63,447 nt of DNA from Chloroflexi bacterium TSY (GTDB taxonomy: Bacteria > Chloroflexota > Anaerolineae > Caldilineales > Caldilineaceae), in the NCBI GenBank assembly GCA_019217005.1, contig JAHBNG010000083.1, positions 1-63,447 of the forward strand, read 5' to 3'. Below are positions 48,484 to 56,852 of the stretch, one piece after another; position 1 is the stretch's first letter; every line of letters begins with the position of its first letter. A program made the position numbers and the translations under genes. The notes beneath the pieces are model-generated. The model made no database searches and was not told the origin of the DNA. It was given only the letters and a program-made list of their open reading frames with translations.

Positions 48484-48557
48484 GGGTCCCTAGCTCAATT
48501 CGGCAGAGCAACGGCCTTTTAAGCCGTGGGTTCTGGGTTCGAGTCCCAGGGGGCTCA
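48484..48557 (+). tRNA. tRNA-Lys (anticodon UUU)
   Basis: Cloverleaf folds by eye: acceptor GGGTCCC (48484-48490) with GGGGCTC (48550-48556, two G-U pairs), D arm GCTC/GAGC, anticodon stem ACGGC/GCCGT around loop CTTTTAA (anticodon TTT), and T arm CTGGG-TTCGAGT-CCCAG. The discriminator is A48557. CCA is not encoded. Confidence 0.95.
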
Positions 48558-48940
48558 TTTCAAAATTTCTATCGAGTGGAGAAATGAGTTTAAGCAAGAG
48601 TTTGGTTCGAGTTGAGAGGATTTTATTTTTGCTTAAGGTGAAGTAACGACCACAATTATTACATGTTTGGTATGTGAATATCCAGACTTCACTGTCTAGT
48701 TTTCAAATTACCTTAGATATAATTGACTATATGGTGTTAGGGCACCGGTCAATATTTTTAAGGTGCTTTGTGGAAGCCGCAGTAGAGAGCGGTTTGCTTT
48801 TGCAAACTATACTACGTTTGAGAAGTATCTTCAAATTCGATCAAATCTAAACAAGAGCAGATCAGCAGATTAGAGAAGTACTTTTTCGTCGGATTGATTT
48901 TCATGCTCTGTCTGATGTTCAGTGCATACTTTATAATTGC

Positions 48941-49114
48941 GTGACAGCAACACCACGGAAACGAGAAGCGCTATTGGGATTTACATGGAACAGCCGAGAA
49001 TGGGAATTTGCGACAACTCTTCATCGTGAATTGGGGGTATTGGATGAATTTCCGAGCGACCAACAAGAGGATTTGATCGCAGCATTACGAATGATTCAAA
49101 GACACATTCGTTGA
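48941..49114 (+). CDS. Small ORF of unknown function, followed by a strong terminator
   Basis: From GTG 48941 a 57-codon ORF reads 'VTATPRKREALLGFTWNSRE..' to TGA at 49112-49114; the frame stays open upstream to 48851 without an ATG ('QQIREVLFRRIDFHALSDV'). A textbook terminator at 49200-49234 shows that something here is transcribed rightward. No family recognised; it may be the tail of a decayed gene. The sequence 48558-48850 shows no gene. Confidence 0.35.
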   Translation: MTATPRKREALLGFTWNSREWEFATTLHRELGVLDEFPSDQQEDLIAALRMIQRHIR

Positions 49115-49199
49115 ATCAGATGTCTCAACTGTGATCAATTGGATGAGTCATTTGTTCATTTGACACTCTAGAACAAACGAGCTATACTTTTGGGTGAAA

Positions 49200-49234
49200 G
49201 GGATTCCCGCAGCTGCGGGAATCCCTCTTTTTTT
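49200..49234 (+). terminator. Strong Rho-independent terminator
   Basis: GGGATTCCCGCAG and CTGCGGGAATCCC form a perfect 13-bp stem (49200-49225), followed by TCTTTTTTT on the + strand. Confidence 0.9.
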
Positions 49235-49341
49235 GCCTCAAACCAGTAAGATTTAGTGATTCTGGGCACTAAATTACTGTTTACAGTTGTGTTGACGTGC
49301 ATGTAAACAATTGCCAGCATCTTTGAAAGGAGGATCGCTTC

Positions 49342-49584
49342 ATGGAAGTCAATCTCAAGTCTCTTGCTTATCCTGTGTTAATGATTGGACTCGGTCTAAT
49401 TCTGGTTATCGGAATCGGCGCTGTGGTCACCGATATTGAGTTAGCTGCCAGCGATGAAAAGTCAACATCAACCGACCTACCTCAACCACTCATCAAGACC
49501 AACGCCTTTCCAACTGAACCACCTGTGGGGCGACCAACCGTACCATCCAAGACACCCTCAAAACAATCGCTCTCTATGAGCTGA
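49342..49584 (+). CDS. Small membrane protein, 5' part (likely one gene with 49602-49916)
   Basis: An AAAGGAGG ribosome binding site lies 11 nt before ATG 49342. The 80 residues start with one transmembrane helix ('LAYPVLMIGLGLILVIGIGAVV', in part; about 8-29) and continue with a polar linker. From 'PPVGRPT' the frame looks non-coding, whereas the +1 frame continues sensibly ('ATNRTIQDTLKTIALYELNG') into the next ORF. A 1-nt insertion in the GGGG at 49527-49530 would explain this, giving one ~190-residue three- to four-helix membrane protein. Family unknown. Confidence 0.6.
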   Translation: MEVNLKSLAYPVLMIGLGLILVIGIGAVVTDIELAASDEKSTSTDLPQPLIKTNAFPTEPPVGRPTVPSKTPSKQSLSMS

Positions 49585-49601
49585 ATGGGCTGTTTGCACT
49601 G

Positions 49602-49916
49602 ATGTATACAGCATGGGGACATGGGGCAGCACTGGTCGCGGTGAGTGGATGCGGCTATCTTCTCTGGCAGGCTCCAGAGACCCAACGCCTCTGGATTGCG
49701 GGTGTCAGTGGGTTGGTTACGCTGGCCGCCTTCATTACCCCGGCCCCACTACCGATTCTACTTGCCGGAATGACGCTGGCAGGTATCGGCGCAGTCGCAC
49801 TGGATCGCTTCAATCCCGATGCCTTGCGTTGGCGGTCGGCTGGTGGCCTGGCACTCTATGCTGCCGCGGCGCTTGCCTATGGTCGCTACCTGGCAGGCAT
49901 TGACGCATTTGAATGA
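49602..49916 (+). CDS. Small membrane protein, 3' part
   Basis: 104 residues from ATG 49602 with about three hydrophobic segments ('GAALVAVSGCGYLLW', 'WIAGVSGLVTLAAFI', 'LPILLAGMTLAGIGAVAL'). The frame is open upstream to 49518 and probably belongs to the gene that starts at 49342, split by a frameshift. No known domain. Confidence 0.55.
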   Translation: MYTAWGHGAALVAVSGCGYLLWQAPETQRLWIAGVSGLVTLAAFITPAPLPILLAGMTLAGIGAVALDRFNPDALRWRSAGGLALYAAAALAYGRYLAGIDAFE

Positions 49917-49980
49917 GTACAATTGTATATAGGACGAACGAGTGTATATAGGACGAACGAGTGCGGAAGGGAACTGCAAA

Positions 49981-50633
49981 TTAAGGCCAACTTTCGCTGT
50001 CTGTCTTACTAAGAACCTCTGCGATCAACTTATCATCCAATCGGAAATCGACTGCGCGTAATTGGTGAAGGACTTGTGCAGCAGATAGAATGAGCTCTCG
50101 TTGACGCGCTAGAATGATAATCCCATGCGTACCTTTGACGGAAACGCCAAAACTGCGTGCACATTGGCGTGCTGCTCCGTCATCGATAATGGCAGTCCAA
50201 TCTGGATGTGTAAGTGCATAGGAAATGACGGCGGTCTCGCCTGCACCTAAATCCCATGCAAGTAACTCCGGCGATGGTGTGGGTGTAACGACTGTTGGCC
50301 ACTTTACAATCTCGTTTCGGCCACGATCCTCTATGGGGCCAGCCGCAATTTCATCAACGACGGCGGAAGGAACGAGAACGTCATCAGCTAAGGCAGAGAG
50401 CAATGATTCTAAATGAATCTTGGGGGGTGGTTCATTTTAGGCGGACAATTAGGTTTACATTTTTGCAAAGAGAAAAGATGTTTATATTTTCTACTTTGAG
50501 CCATGCTCAGGCAGAAAATGACCTCAATATAGATTTTTATCTATGTATCAAAAGTGTAAACCTAATTCTGAACCACCCCAATCTTGGCTAGTACAATGAA
50601 GGGGGAGGCATTGACCACCCATCGTTCAGCCAT
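49981..50633 (-). pseudogene. DUF3368 PIN-like toxin gene interrupted by a MITE
   Basis: The toxin partner of a UPF0175/DUF3368 toxin-antitoxin pair. The start ATG (50633) overlaps the antitoxin stop (GATGGCTGA). It reads 'MAERWVVNASPFIVLAKI' to 50580, is then broken by the 156-bp MITE, and resumes at 50415 with 'HLESLLSALADDVLVPSAVVDEIAAGP' (in part) to 'DSESWP' at 49981. Removing the MITE plus one 8-bp duplication restores an exact 162-residue frame. PIN-type acidic residues are visible ('AVVDEI', 'LGAGETAVI', 'AIIDDGAAR'). The present gene cannot make the full protein. Confidence 0.9.
50424..50579 (+). repeat. 156-bp GGGGTGGTTCA MITE, diverged copy 4 (duplication AATCTTGG)
   Basis: Same ends and architecture as the 155-bp copies but clearly diverged in the interior. 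AATCTTGG flanks it at 50416-50423 and 50580-50587. It is inserted within codon 18 of the DUF3368 toxin gene. Confidence 0.93.
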
Positions 50634-50886
50634 CGGTTACTTCCTGCACCAACTCATCTGCATCTTCGTATTGAAAAGGGGTTACGCCAAATCGATGCAA
50701 TTCGGCTAAAAATTCAGCGCGAGAGAGTCCTGCGACTTCCGCCGCTTTGGCTTGGGAAATCTGCTTCAATTCGTACCATTTGATGGCAGCTGCTAACCGC
50801 ATCTCTTGGACAAACTGGGTTGGTTCCTGCCGTAACACTGACAGGAGATGTCGCGGAACTTCGATGGAAACCTGAACCATTTCCAT
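50626..50886 (-). CDS. UPF0175 family antitoxin
   Basis: An 86-residue UPF0175 protein, the usual antitoxin partner of DUF3368/PIN toxins. It has 'VSIEVPRHLLSVL', 'LAAAIKWYELKQISQAKAAEVAGLSRAEFLAEL' (quoted region about residues 31-63, helix-turn-helix-like) and 'FGVTPFQYEDADEL'. It starts at ATG 50886 and overlaps the toxin start by 8 nt. The antitoxin remains intact while its toxin is disrupted. Confidence 0.9.
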   Translation of the reverse strand: MEMVQVSIEVPRHLLSVLRQEPTQFVQEMRLAAAIKWYELKQISQAKAAEVAGLSRAEFLAELHRFGVTPFQYEDADELVQEVTDG

Positions 50887-50977
50887 GAGATGTATTTGCT
50901 CCTTGCTACACTCAACATCGGCAATCGGTCATCTGTTCCCGTCATTATACTCTTATACTCTCTTGTATCAAAGCACC

Positions 50978-51628
50978 ATGTTCAACCATCTGACGACTCA
51001 AATCGATCAGGCATGCGAATTCACCATCGAAGAGTCAGGACTCTCCTTTGGCGATGGCAACCTCTCACACGCCTGGTTCCGCCTTTGCGATACACGCGGG
51101 TGCAGCCGCTATCGCTCGGTTTCGCTGATGGAACTGACCTACCTACCCATCGAAACACGCGATGACCCAGATGTACTGGGCAAGCAGTGGGCGGCGCTGC
51201 GCGGCTTGTACAATGCTGACGTCGATTTCTTATACACTGCCGTTGGTGTCTATGCACCGCAACATCTAGGTGTTGTGCACTTCTATGGCGCAGCGGCAGA
51301 GGCAACCAGTCAACAAGCCGCGGCCGATGAGGCACAGCGGCGCATGGCGGCGGTGCAAGCAACGCTCGCCAACTACCCTATGTCGCGCCTACAACAGCCA
51401 GATGTGGCACGGGTGCAGATGCTGGTCAGCCGGATGGAGCGACTGCCCAAGGTACTGGCTGTGCTGGGGCATCCGGACCCGCGTGATGCCCGGCGAGGCC
51501 TGGGACGCGACGGCGCGCTGGGTTGGGAGGATGATGAACTAGCATCGCAACAAGGAGAGATTCTGCTGCGCGGCTTGAGCAAGTTGATTAGATCATCGAC
51601 CACGATCACTGTTCTTTCTTCACCATAG
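50978..51628 (+). CDS. Truncated protein of plasmid/ICE type (unknown)
   Basis: From ATG 50978 about 216 residues: 'MFNHLTTQIDQACEFTIEESG', an Arg/Tyr-rich middle, and an Ala/Arg-rich helix ('QQAAADEAQRRMAAVQATLANY'). The last ~17 residues (after 'LLRGLSKL') are antisense to the FtsK-like gene on the other strand, so the true 3' end is missing. The text resembles the N-terminal part of large conjugation-type ATPases seen in Chloroflexota, but I cannot name the family. GC and codon use are higher than in the flanking repeats. Confidence 0.5.
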   Translation: MFNHLTTQIDQACEFTIEESGLSFGDGNLSHAWFRLCDTRGCSRYRSVSLMELTYLPIETRDDPDVLGKQWAALRGLYNADVDFLYTAVGVYAPQHLGVVHFYGAAAEATSQQAAADEAQRRMAAVQATLANYPMSRLQQPDVARVQMLVSRMERLPKVLAVLGHPDPRDARRGLGRDGALGWEDDELASQQGEILLRGLSKLIRSSTTITVLSSP

Positions 51629-52416
51629 CTGTCATTCATCTGCGCAATAATCCAGTCAAATGCAACTTGAACCTCATCTGGTCTGCGGACGATGCCCAAA
51701 CATCCAACGACATTCTCAAACGCTTGCCAGTCCTTGAACTTGGGTGCGAAGATGACAAACTGAATATATTCGGCGTTCGCGCGTACCAAGCTGTATAGAG
51801 TCGATTTCATCGATTGTGTCTTGCCGCGACGACTGGGGCCAACCCAGAACAATGCACCATGATCTTCTAGGCTCACCGATACTGGTTTCCCAAAGGTGTC
51901 AGCATCGACAGCTACGTTCAGGTCTTTACAGTATCTGGCCAAAGCAATTCCATTTGGAGTGACGGGCTTCTGCGATGGGATCTCGATTGTGATGCCCTGC
52001 GCAGTATCAAAGACTCGTACAGATTCAACACGAAGCATTTGTGCAAGCGATGGTCCTAAGTTGAGTACTTTTTTCAAGTTACGTGAGGTGGGATTCTTTA
52101 GCCGCAATAGGAAGGTATTCACGATGGGGCCACGCTGCGTGCTGACAAGGTTACAAAGTACTTCCTCTTGTTGAAGTAGTCGATTCAGGCTCATTTGGCA
52201 CTGTAGAAAATATCTGTTCATATCTGGTTTCTCACCTCGATTCTTCGCAATAGTCGCTCGATTTTGTCCACGACCAATCATTGAGCAGCCTATGATGATT
52301 GCGTCTGCACCGAGCATCAGTACTGCCTTTTCTGCAATTGTCAGGTGGCACATGTGCAGCACCATCCATCCGGCGATCAAGGCAATAAGTGTGCTAACAA
52401 GTACTCTTAACTCCAT
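51590..52416 (-). CDS. FtsK/SpoIIIE-type DNA translocase fragment, 3' end lost
   Basis: Two hydrophobic segments ('LVSTLIALIAGWMVLHM', 'AVLMLGADAIIIGCSMIG') are followed by an FtsK-like ATPase with Walker A 'GPSRRGKTQS' and Walker B 'VIVVDDLINL'. After that point the frame runs on to 51373 only as antisense of the neighbouring gene ('KPRSRISPCC..'), so the C-terminal part is missing. Such ATPases serve DNA transfer in conjugative elements. It lies 6 nt after an HNH nuclease gene on the same strand. Confidence 0.75.
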
Positions 52417-52422
52417 CTCTAA

Positions 52423-52764
52423 CTATTCCGTAGAATCCTCTAATCCTAATGCTTCTGCTTTCGTCTTCATGTGTGGATGCCGATCTTTGTGGCAATCCAC
52501 GCAGACCGTTTTCAAGTTGGTGGGGTGATTCGTTCCACCTTTACCCAGTTCGTAAACATGGTGGATATGGCACTCGCGAAGCTCAACGGACTTCTCACAA
52601 TAGCGACATCGGCCTTCGTCTCGTTCATAGATGAACTGGCGCATGATCCGCCACTTTTCGATTGGCATTCTTGAATACCACGGGAATATCTCGTTCCGAT
52701 ACTCAAACGTCAGCACTATGTCCTTACCTTTCCATTCCGCTGAAACCGTGCAACGACAGACCAT
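52423..52764 (-). CDS. HNH endonuclease
   Basis: A 113-residue HNH nuclease: 'FIYERDEGRCRYCEK', 'CHIHHVYELGKGGTNHPTNL' and 'VCVDCHKDRHPH' give the His-Asn-His core and two zinc Cys pairs (CxxC...CxxC). A short N-terminal beta part precedes it. The ATG at 52764 has GAGGT just before it. Small HNH proteins of this type are common in phages, plasmids and ICEs. It is directly upstream of the FtsK-like fragment. Confidence 0.88.
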   Translation of the reverse strand: MVCRCTVSAEWKGKDIVLTFEYRNEIFPWYSRMPIEKWRIMRQFIYERDEGRCRYCEKSVELRECHIHHVYELGKGGTNHPTNLKTVCVDCHKDRHPHMKTKAEALGLEDSTE

Positions 52765-52899
52765 ACCTCACCTCACCAGACCAAATCATGACACACCAGA
52801 GGTGACTAGACCAAGCAGAACCTCGCTATGGCACTTCTCATCCGTCCTGACCACCGCCTTGCCTCAAATTTAACTTCTAATCCATTTCATCCTCATCCA

Positions 52900-53478
52900 C
52901 TACTCGGAAACGTCGAACCGAACCACTTGAAAACGACCGAATCTCGGACGATGGTCGCCGATACCCACAGTTTTGCCAGCAGTTACAGGTACATCCTGAA
53001 CCATACTAGCCGGTATCTGTTCGTCGATGACTTCGATCTTGAATTCCAGTTCCCAGCCTGAAGAAAAGGCAGGTCGTAGACGAACGACACGAGCGCGATT
53101 AACGATGACAGGTCTCATATCGATGTAGAGACGCTCGTCAGCGTCCAAAGTCAAGGACTCAGGCCGTTTGATGCCATGCAGAATGTATTCGGGGATAACG
53201 AATACTGAAGACGAAAACAAATTCTTGTATGTCTTCCCTCGCTTCCCCTGAATCTTGAAGTTCACCGCCGCTCGTATCATTGTCTGCTCAAAGTGAACTG
53301 CTGGCTGGTAGATTTCATCATCCTTGGTGACATACAGATATTCCTTCCATTCCTGAGTGTAGTCGATAGCTCCACTCTGCTTGCGTCCGCCTTCACCAAG
53401 CGTATCGAAATCAGGCAGAGGGAAGCGGTGTTGGAGTAGAGGTGCGTTGCCTTTGACCTTTACATCTACTGTATACAT
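52900..53478 (-). CDS. Phage/plasmid-type protein of unknown function
   Basis: A 192-residue soluble protein starting 'MYTVDVKVKGNAPLLQHRFP' with GAAAGGAAG before the ATG at 53478. It has 'VHFEQTMIRAAVNFKIQGKRGKTYKNL', beta-rich 'LYIDMRPVIVNRARVVRLRP' and an end 'GRFQVVRFDVSE'. The overall style (beta strands, basic loop) recalls RAMP-like or phage accessory proteins, but no family is claimed. It is on the same strand as the HNH and FtsK genes and probably belongs to the same integrated element. Confidence 0.65.
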   Translation of the reverse strand: MYTVDVKVKGNAPLLQHRFPLPDFDTLGEGGRKQSGAIDYTQEWKEYLYVTKDDEIYQPAVHFEQTMIRAAVNFKIQGKRGKTYKNLFSSSVFVIPEYILHGIKRPESLTLDADERLYIDMRPVIVNRARVVRLRPAFSSGWELEFKIEVIDEQIPASMVQDVPVTAGKTVGIGDHRPRFGRFQVVRFDVSE

Positions 53479-53489
53479 GATGCTTCCTT

Positions 53490-53612
53490 TCACAGTGGTT
53501 GCTGATGTTGAGCAGGACGTATCCAGCTTGTTACGCGCCTTAGCAAGATGCGCCGGATAAGCCAGAGATGAAACCGAACCTCTTCAAAGGTGATGGCAAT
53601 GTTGCTACTCAT
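53490..53612 (-). CDS. Small basic protein of the mobile-element gene group
   Basis: 40 codons, 'MSSNIAITFEEVRFHLWLIR..', starting at ATG 53612 with GAGAGG upstream and ending 11 nt before the next start. A further open frame (about 53605-53770, '..ELSELRQTDTIIDNEAADLLLVEELG..') precedes it and overlaps its ATG by GATGAGTAG; that frame has no start and is probably a truncated gene. Confidence 0.5.
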   Translation of the reverse strand: MSSNIAITFEEVRFHLWLIRRILLRRVTSWIRPAQHQQPL

Positions 53613-53759
53613 CGGACACCTCTCGCATACATTCACCTGTTGTCAAGTTCACCACAAAGCCGAGCTCTTCTACCAACAGCAGATCAGCAGCCTCATTGTC
53701 GATGATTGTGTCAGTCTGCCTAAGTTCAGATAGCTCGTTGCCAACTTGCCGAAATCTAT

Positions 53760-54097
53760 TAGCTAATCGGCGACTATACGAGATGTTACCTCATGAGTTA
53801 AGGTTGGATTATCAGTCACTATTCTTTAGTGATTCTGGTGACAACGAACATTGGAATCTTGTTGAAGCCGCTGACAAGATTTCTGCGTATATTAAATGTA
53901 TAGAAGAGCTGAATGCTGGAAACAGCGAATTCAAACAGGCAGCAGAAGCGCTAAAGAAGGTGATTACAGATCTAAATTTTGCTGAGATGAATTATTTTAT
54001 GGAGACATATATTCCTAGCTTTTCGCTCTCACTAGATGAGCTGGAATTCAGAGCTACTCCGAACGAGTCGGTCGCTCCAGAAAAGTCCGTGGAGTAA
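53760..54097 (+). pseudogene. 5'-deoxynucleotidase YfbR / HD-domain hydrolase, C-terminal fragment
   Basis: From about base 53770 the + strand encodes 'LYEMLPHELRLDYQSLFF', 'LVEAADKISAYIKCIEELNAGN', 'MNYFMETYIPSFSLSLDELE': the C-terminal half of YfbR-like HD phosphohydrolases (5'-deoxyribonucleotidases), including the Asp of 'AADK'. The N-terminal HD half is absent and the upstream sequence is antisense of the mobile-element ORF, so the gene was cut at about 53770 by a rearrangement or insertion. Confidence 0.7.
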
Positions 54098-54407
54098 AAT
54101 ATCCCATTTGGGGTATGCGCCTATTGTGGTCAAAGCCCTGACTGTCTTAATTGTATGTCAATCCTGAAAAAGCACTACATACAGGTATAGCCTATCTGTA
54201 TATAGTAGGTTTCACAGAGTTACATACCAATAAGACACTCAGGGGGTCAAAGATTCCGAAAGCACAATATACAGGTCAGGCCACTTGGAGATTTTGCCAA
54301 ACTCCAACAACTGAACCCTCAAATGACCTACTCCACGCAGAATTGTGGAGCGACCAGCAACTGAGGCCCTTTTATTTTCAATTCAAAAATGACAACTCAG
54401 GAAACAG

Positions 54408-54515
54408 CTACTTCAGAAGGAGTAGAATACCGGCTATGATGAATAGCCACGTGAAACTCGGTGCAGGACGTTCGCCTTTTGCGTAGTAGTGATGTATTGG
54501 TTGTTGTATGCGCAT
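54408..54515 (-). CDS. Possible 35-residue single-span membrane peptide
   Basis: ATG 54515 with GGAG 9 nt upstream; 'MRIQQPIHHYYAKGERPAPS' followed by one hydrophobic helix 'FTWLFIIAGILLLLK'. Short, so confidence is modest. The region 54098-54407 holds nothing else convincing. Confidence 0.4.
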   Translation of the reverse strand: MRIQQPIHHYYAKGERPAPSFTWLFIIAGILLLLK

Positions 54516-55294
54516 GGTGTTGGTCTCCAAATGCGCAGGAATTGAAATAGGAGTATAATATCCAGTTAATATCGTATCAAAATTTGTACGGCGCTTCTCT
54601 GGCTGAATCGTTTTGCTTGATACAGTTGCTAGCACAAATGAACGCAATGCATATTGCAGGTCAAAAATAGTACCACAGACCTATGGACATTCGGTCGCTC
54701 AAGCACTATAATTCAAACACTGGCAGATTTATATCTTGTACTCCCCTCGTGCGTAAAGTGTCCAGTTGATTTTAGACCAACGGTATGATAACTAGTAGTC
54801 CAACAAAATCAATAGTCGGGACGTTCAATATTTCTCTATAGTTGATTGTCGTTTTAGACCCTGTCTGTGTGCTGACTATCACACCGTTCCCCTCTCACAA
54901 TTGCCTTTTGTCTTCAAACTGCTCCAACTGTTCAACCGGCTCGCGTTCCGATGGAGTCCAATTGAATGACACATGTAACACCAGCTCCAAGGCTGCTATG
55001 TCACTATATTTATGAATCCGCCTCGTGGCAATCCGTAGCGTTGCGTTCTGGTGCAGCACGATGCCGCGCGCGGTATGCCTTCTGCTAACTCAGATAGATT
55101 AACCAATAGGACATGGTCCCGAATCAGTATAGGAAGGGTACCAACAGCACCAAGCACACAAGGCAAGACAAAGGTACTCTAAATTTATTCGATAGAAGAT
55201 CGATGATCGCAATTGCGAAGTATGGCAAAACCTAAAGTACCGCCCTCAATCGTTGATGAACCTTTAGGTACAGGCACCGAATTTGGTGCAAAGA
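54516..55294. other. Long gap with no gene recognised
   Basis: I see no ORF of credible composition, no RNA gene and no clear repeat here. Low coding signal on both strands suggests decayed sequence beside the mobile-element cluster. Confidence 0.4.
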
Positions 55295-55477
55295 ATGGAC
55301 ACGATAATTATGAAGGTAGTACTGCTTCTTATCCTAGGGTTCGCTCTCATCTTGATGCTTGGTAACTATATGCCACAGATCAAGTGTGGTCGGCCACCAA
55401 CACCAACAGAATGGACTCAAATGACCGAGCAGTCAAAGCAGTTTTACACCAGTTGTTTGGATTCAGCTCGCAAGTAA
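55295..55477 (+). CDS. Small single-span membrane protein
   Basis: 60 residues from ATG 55295 (ATG 55310 also possible): a hydrophobic helix 'VVLLLILGFALILMLGNY', then a short exterior or periplasmic tail 'PPTPTEWTQMTEQSKQFY' with two cysteines. No family; no neighbour suggests a role. Confidence 0.45.
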   Translation: MDTIIMKVVLLLILGFALILMLGNYMPQIKCGRPPTPTEWTQMTEQSKQFYTSCLDSARK

Positions 55478-55785
55478 CCCTACCCAAAAAACTCTAACCA
55501 ACCTCCGATAGCCTGCACTTCGTGACAGGCGGATCGACACAGAAAACAAAAAGGCCACGGTCCCTATTAGCAACCGCGCCCCTTTTGCATTCTTGCGTTC
55601 AACTACTATCAACCCAGCTCAAAAAGAGAATACCACGCATATCATACGATCAAAGGCGCATGAAATGCGAGTGCGTCACACACCCATGTGTTTAGATGGT
55701 ACAGAAAAAGCGCCTGCTCGGGGGAAACCACGCGCTCTTAATGATGTACACTCATTCTCAAAGATCGTTCGAGTATAGAACGCTA
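55478..55785. other. Gap before the IS630 element
   Basis: No gene recognised. AACCGCGCCCC/GGCCACGG-rich and AT-rich patches only. Confidence 0.35.
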
Positions 55786-56569
55786 GTACAAAGCGGCGTA
55801 AATAGTTACGCAGATAGAGCCTTGCCTTTGTAGGTCCACTGGAAAGGCTTAGCCATAGTTTGGTTGTAGTAGTCAATGAAAGCAAAGACTCTGTTGCGTA
55901 AGTCATCAAGAGAAAGAAAAGAACCTTTGCGCAATAGCTTGCGAACCAAAATGCTAATCCAGATTTCAATCTGATTCATCCAGGAAGCATGTTTAGGCGT
56001 ATAGTAGAAAACAATGCGATGTTCTGGGTTGGACAAGAACTCGGCTCGAGTCTGCATGGATGCCAAGATGCCAGATTTGCCTTTGACACCCAGATCACAG
56101 GTAATGTCCGACTCAGCGGCAACGTAGCGAACAGGAGATTCGGAGCAATGGATGTTGAGATTATCAACCACGATATGCCAGCGTTTGATGTGAGGGTGTG
56201 CCTCAACCATCTGGCGAATATGTTCAACGTAATCGTGCTCGGTGCGGGTGGGTTCAGCAGTGACCCAGAGAATGCCACCCAAGGCAACATTGAATGTCAG
56301 AATAAAGGCTAAGGTGCCATGACGGATATACTCATGCTCAATGAGACGGTCTTTGCCAGGGGCAGTTGGACGATCGGGATATTTCCTTTCGAGGGCTTGA
56401 ACCCCTGTCTTTTCATCGTTGGAAACAACGAGTTCACCCTTCTGCGCCAGTTCAGAAGCGCGTGCATAGAGCTCATTGATGGTTTGGCTCTTTACCTCAA
56501 AGAGTTCATCCTTGGGCGTATTTTGCCAGTAGCGACTCATATGGGGCCGAATTGATGCATCTTTTTAAA

Positions 56570-56673
56570 CAGTAGCAGCAAAAGTCGGGTACAAATTTTT
56601 CATGCAAACAGAGGGCTGCTCTAGGATTTCACCCCTTATGGTCATTTTTTGTACCCGACTTTTGCCGTAGCTG
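56570..56673. repeat. 104-bp MITE inside the IS630 transposase (7-bp duplication TTTTAAA)
   Basis: The arms CAGTAGCAGCAAAAGTCGGG and its near complement (..CCCGACTTTTGCCGTAGCTG) share AAAAGTCGGGTACAAA exactly. TTTTAAA flanks both sides (56563-56569, 56674-56680). Confidence 0.8.
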
Positions 56674-56852
56674 TTTTAAAAGCCTCGCCGCATGTCTGGG
56701 TGAGATACTTTCTACTATTGTTTTTGACAAAAAGAAAGCGGTTCTCCCGCATTTCTAGATGTTGTTGGCGAACCTCTTGGCTAGAGATCGAAGGGAGTTT
56801 CTGATACGATAAGAGGAAAAAGACAAAAGATGCAGTGAAAGGAGCCTCCCTC

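Noticed and set aside
53696..53765. N-terminal 25 codons of an apparent YfbR ORF starting at 53696
   Set aside because: This stretch is antisense to a mobile-element ORF and shows no YfbR similarity; homology begins only near 53770.
54151..54486. 111-codon + strand ORF
   Set aside because: Composition looks random, no ribosome binding site, and its 3' half overlaps a better small membrane ORF on the other strand.
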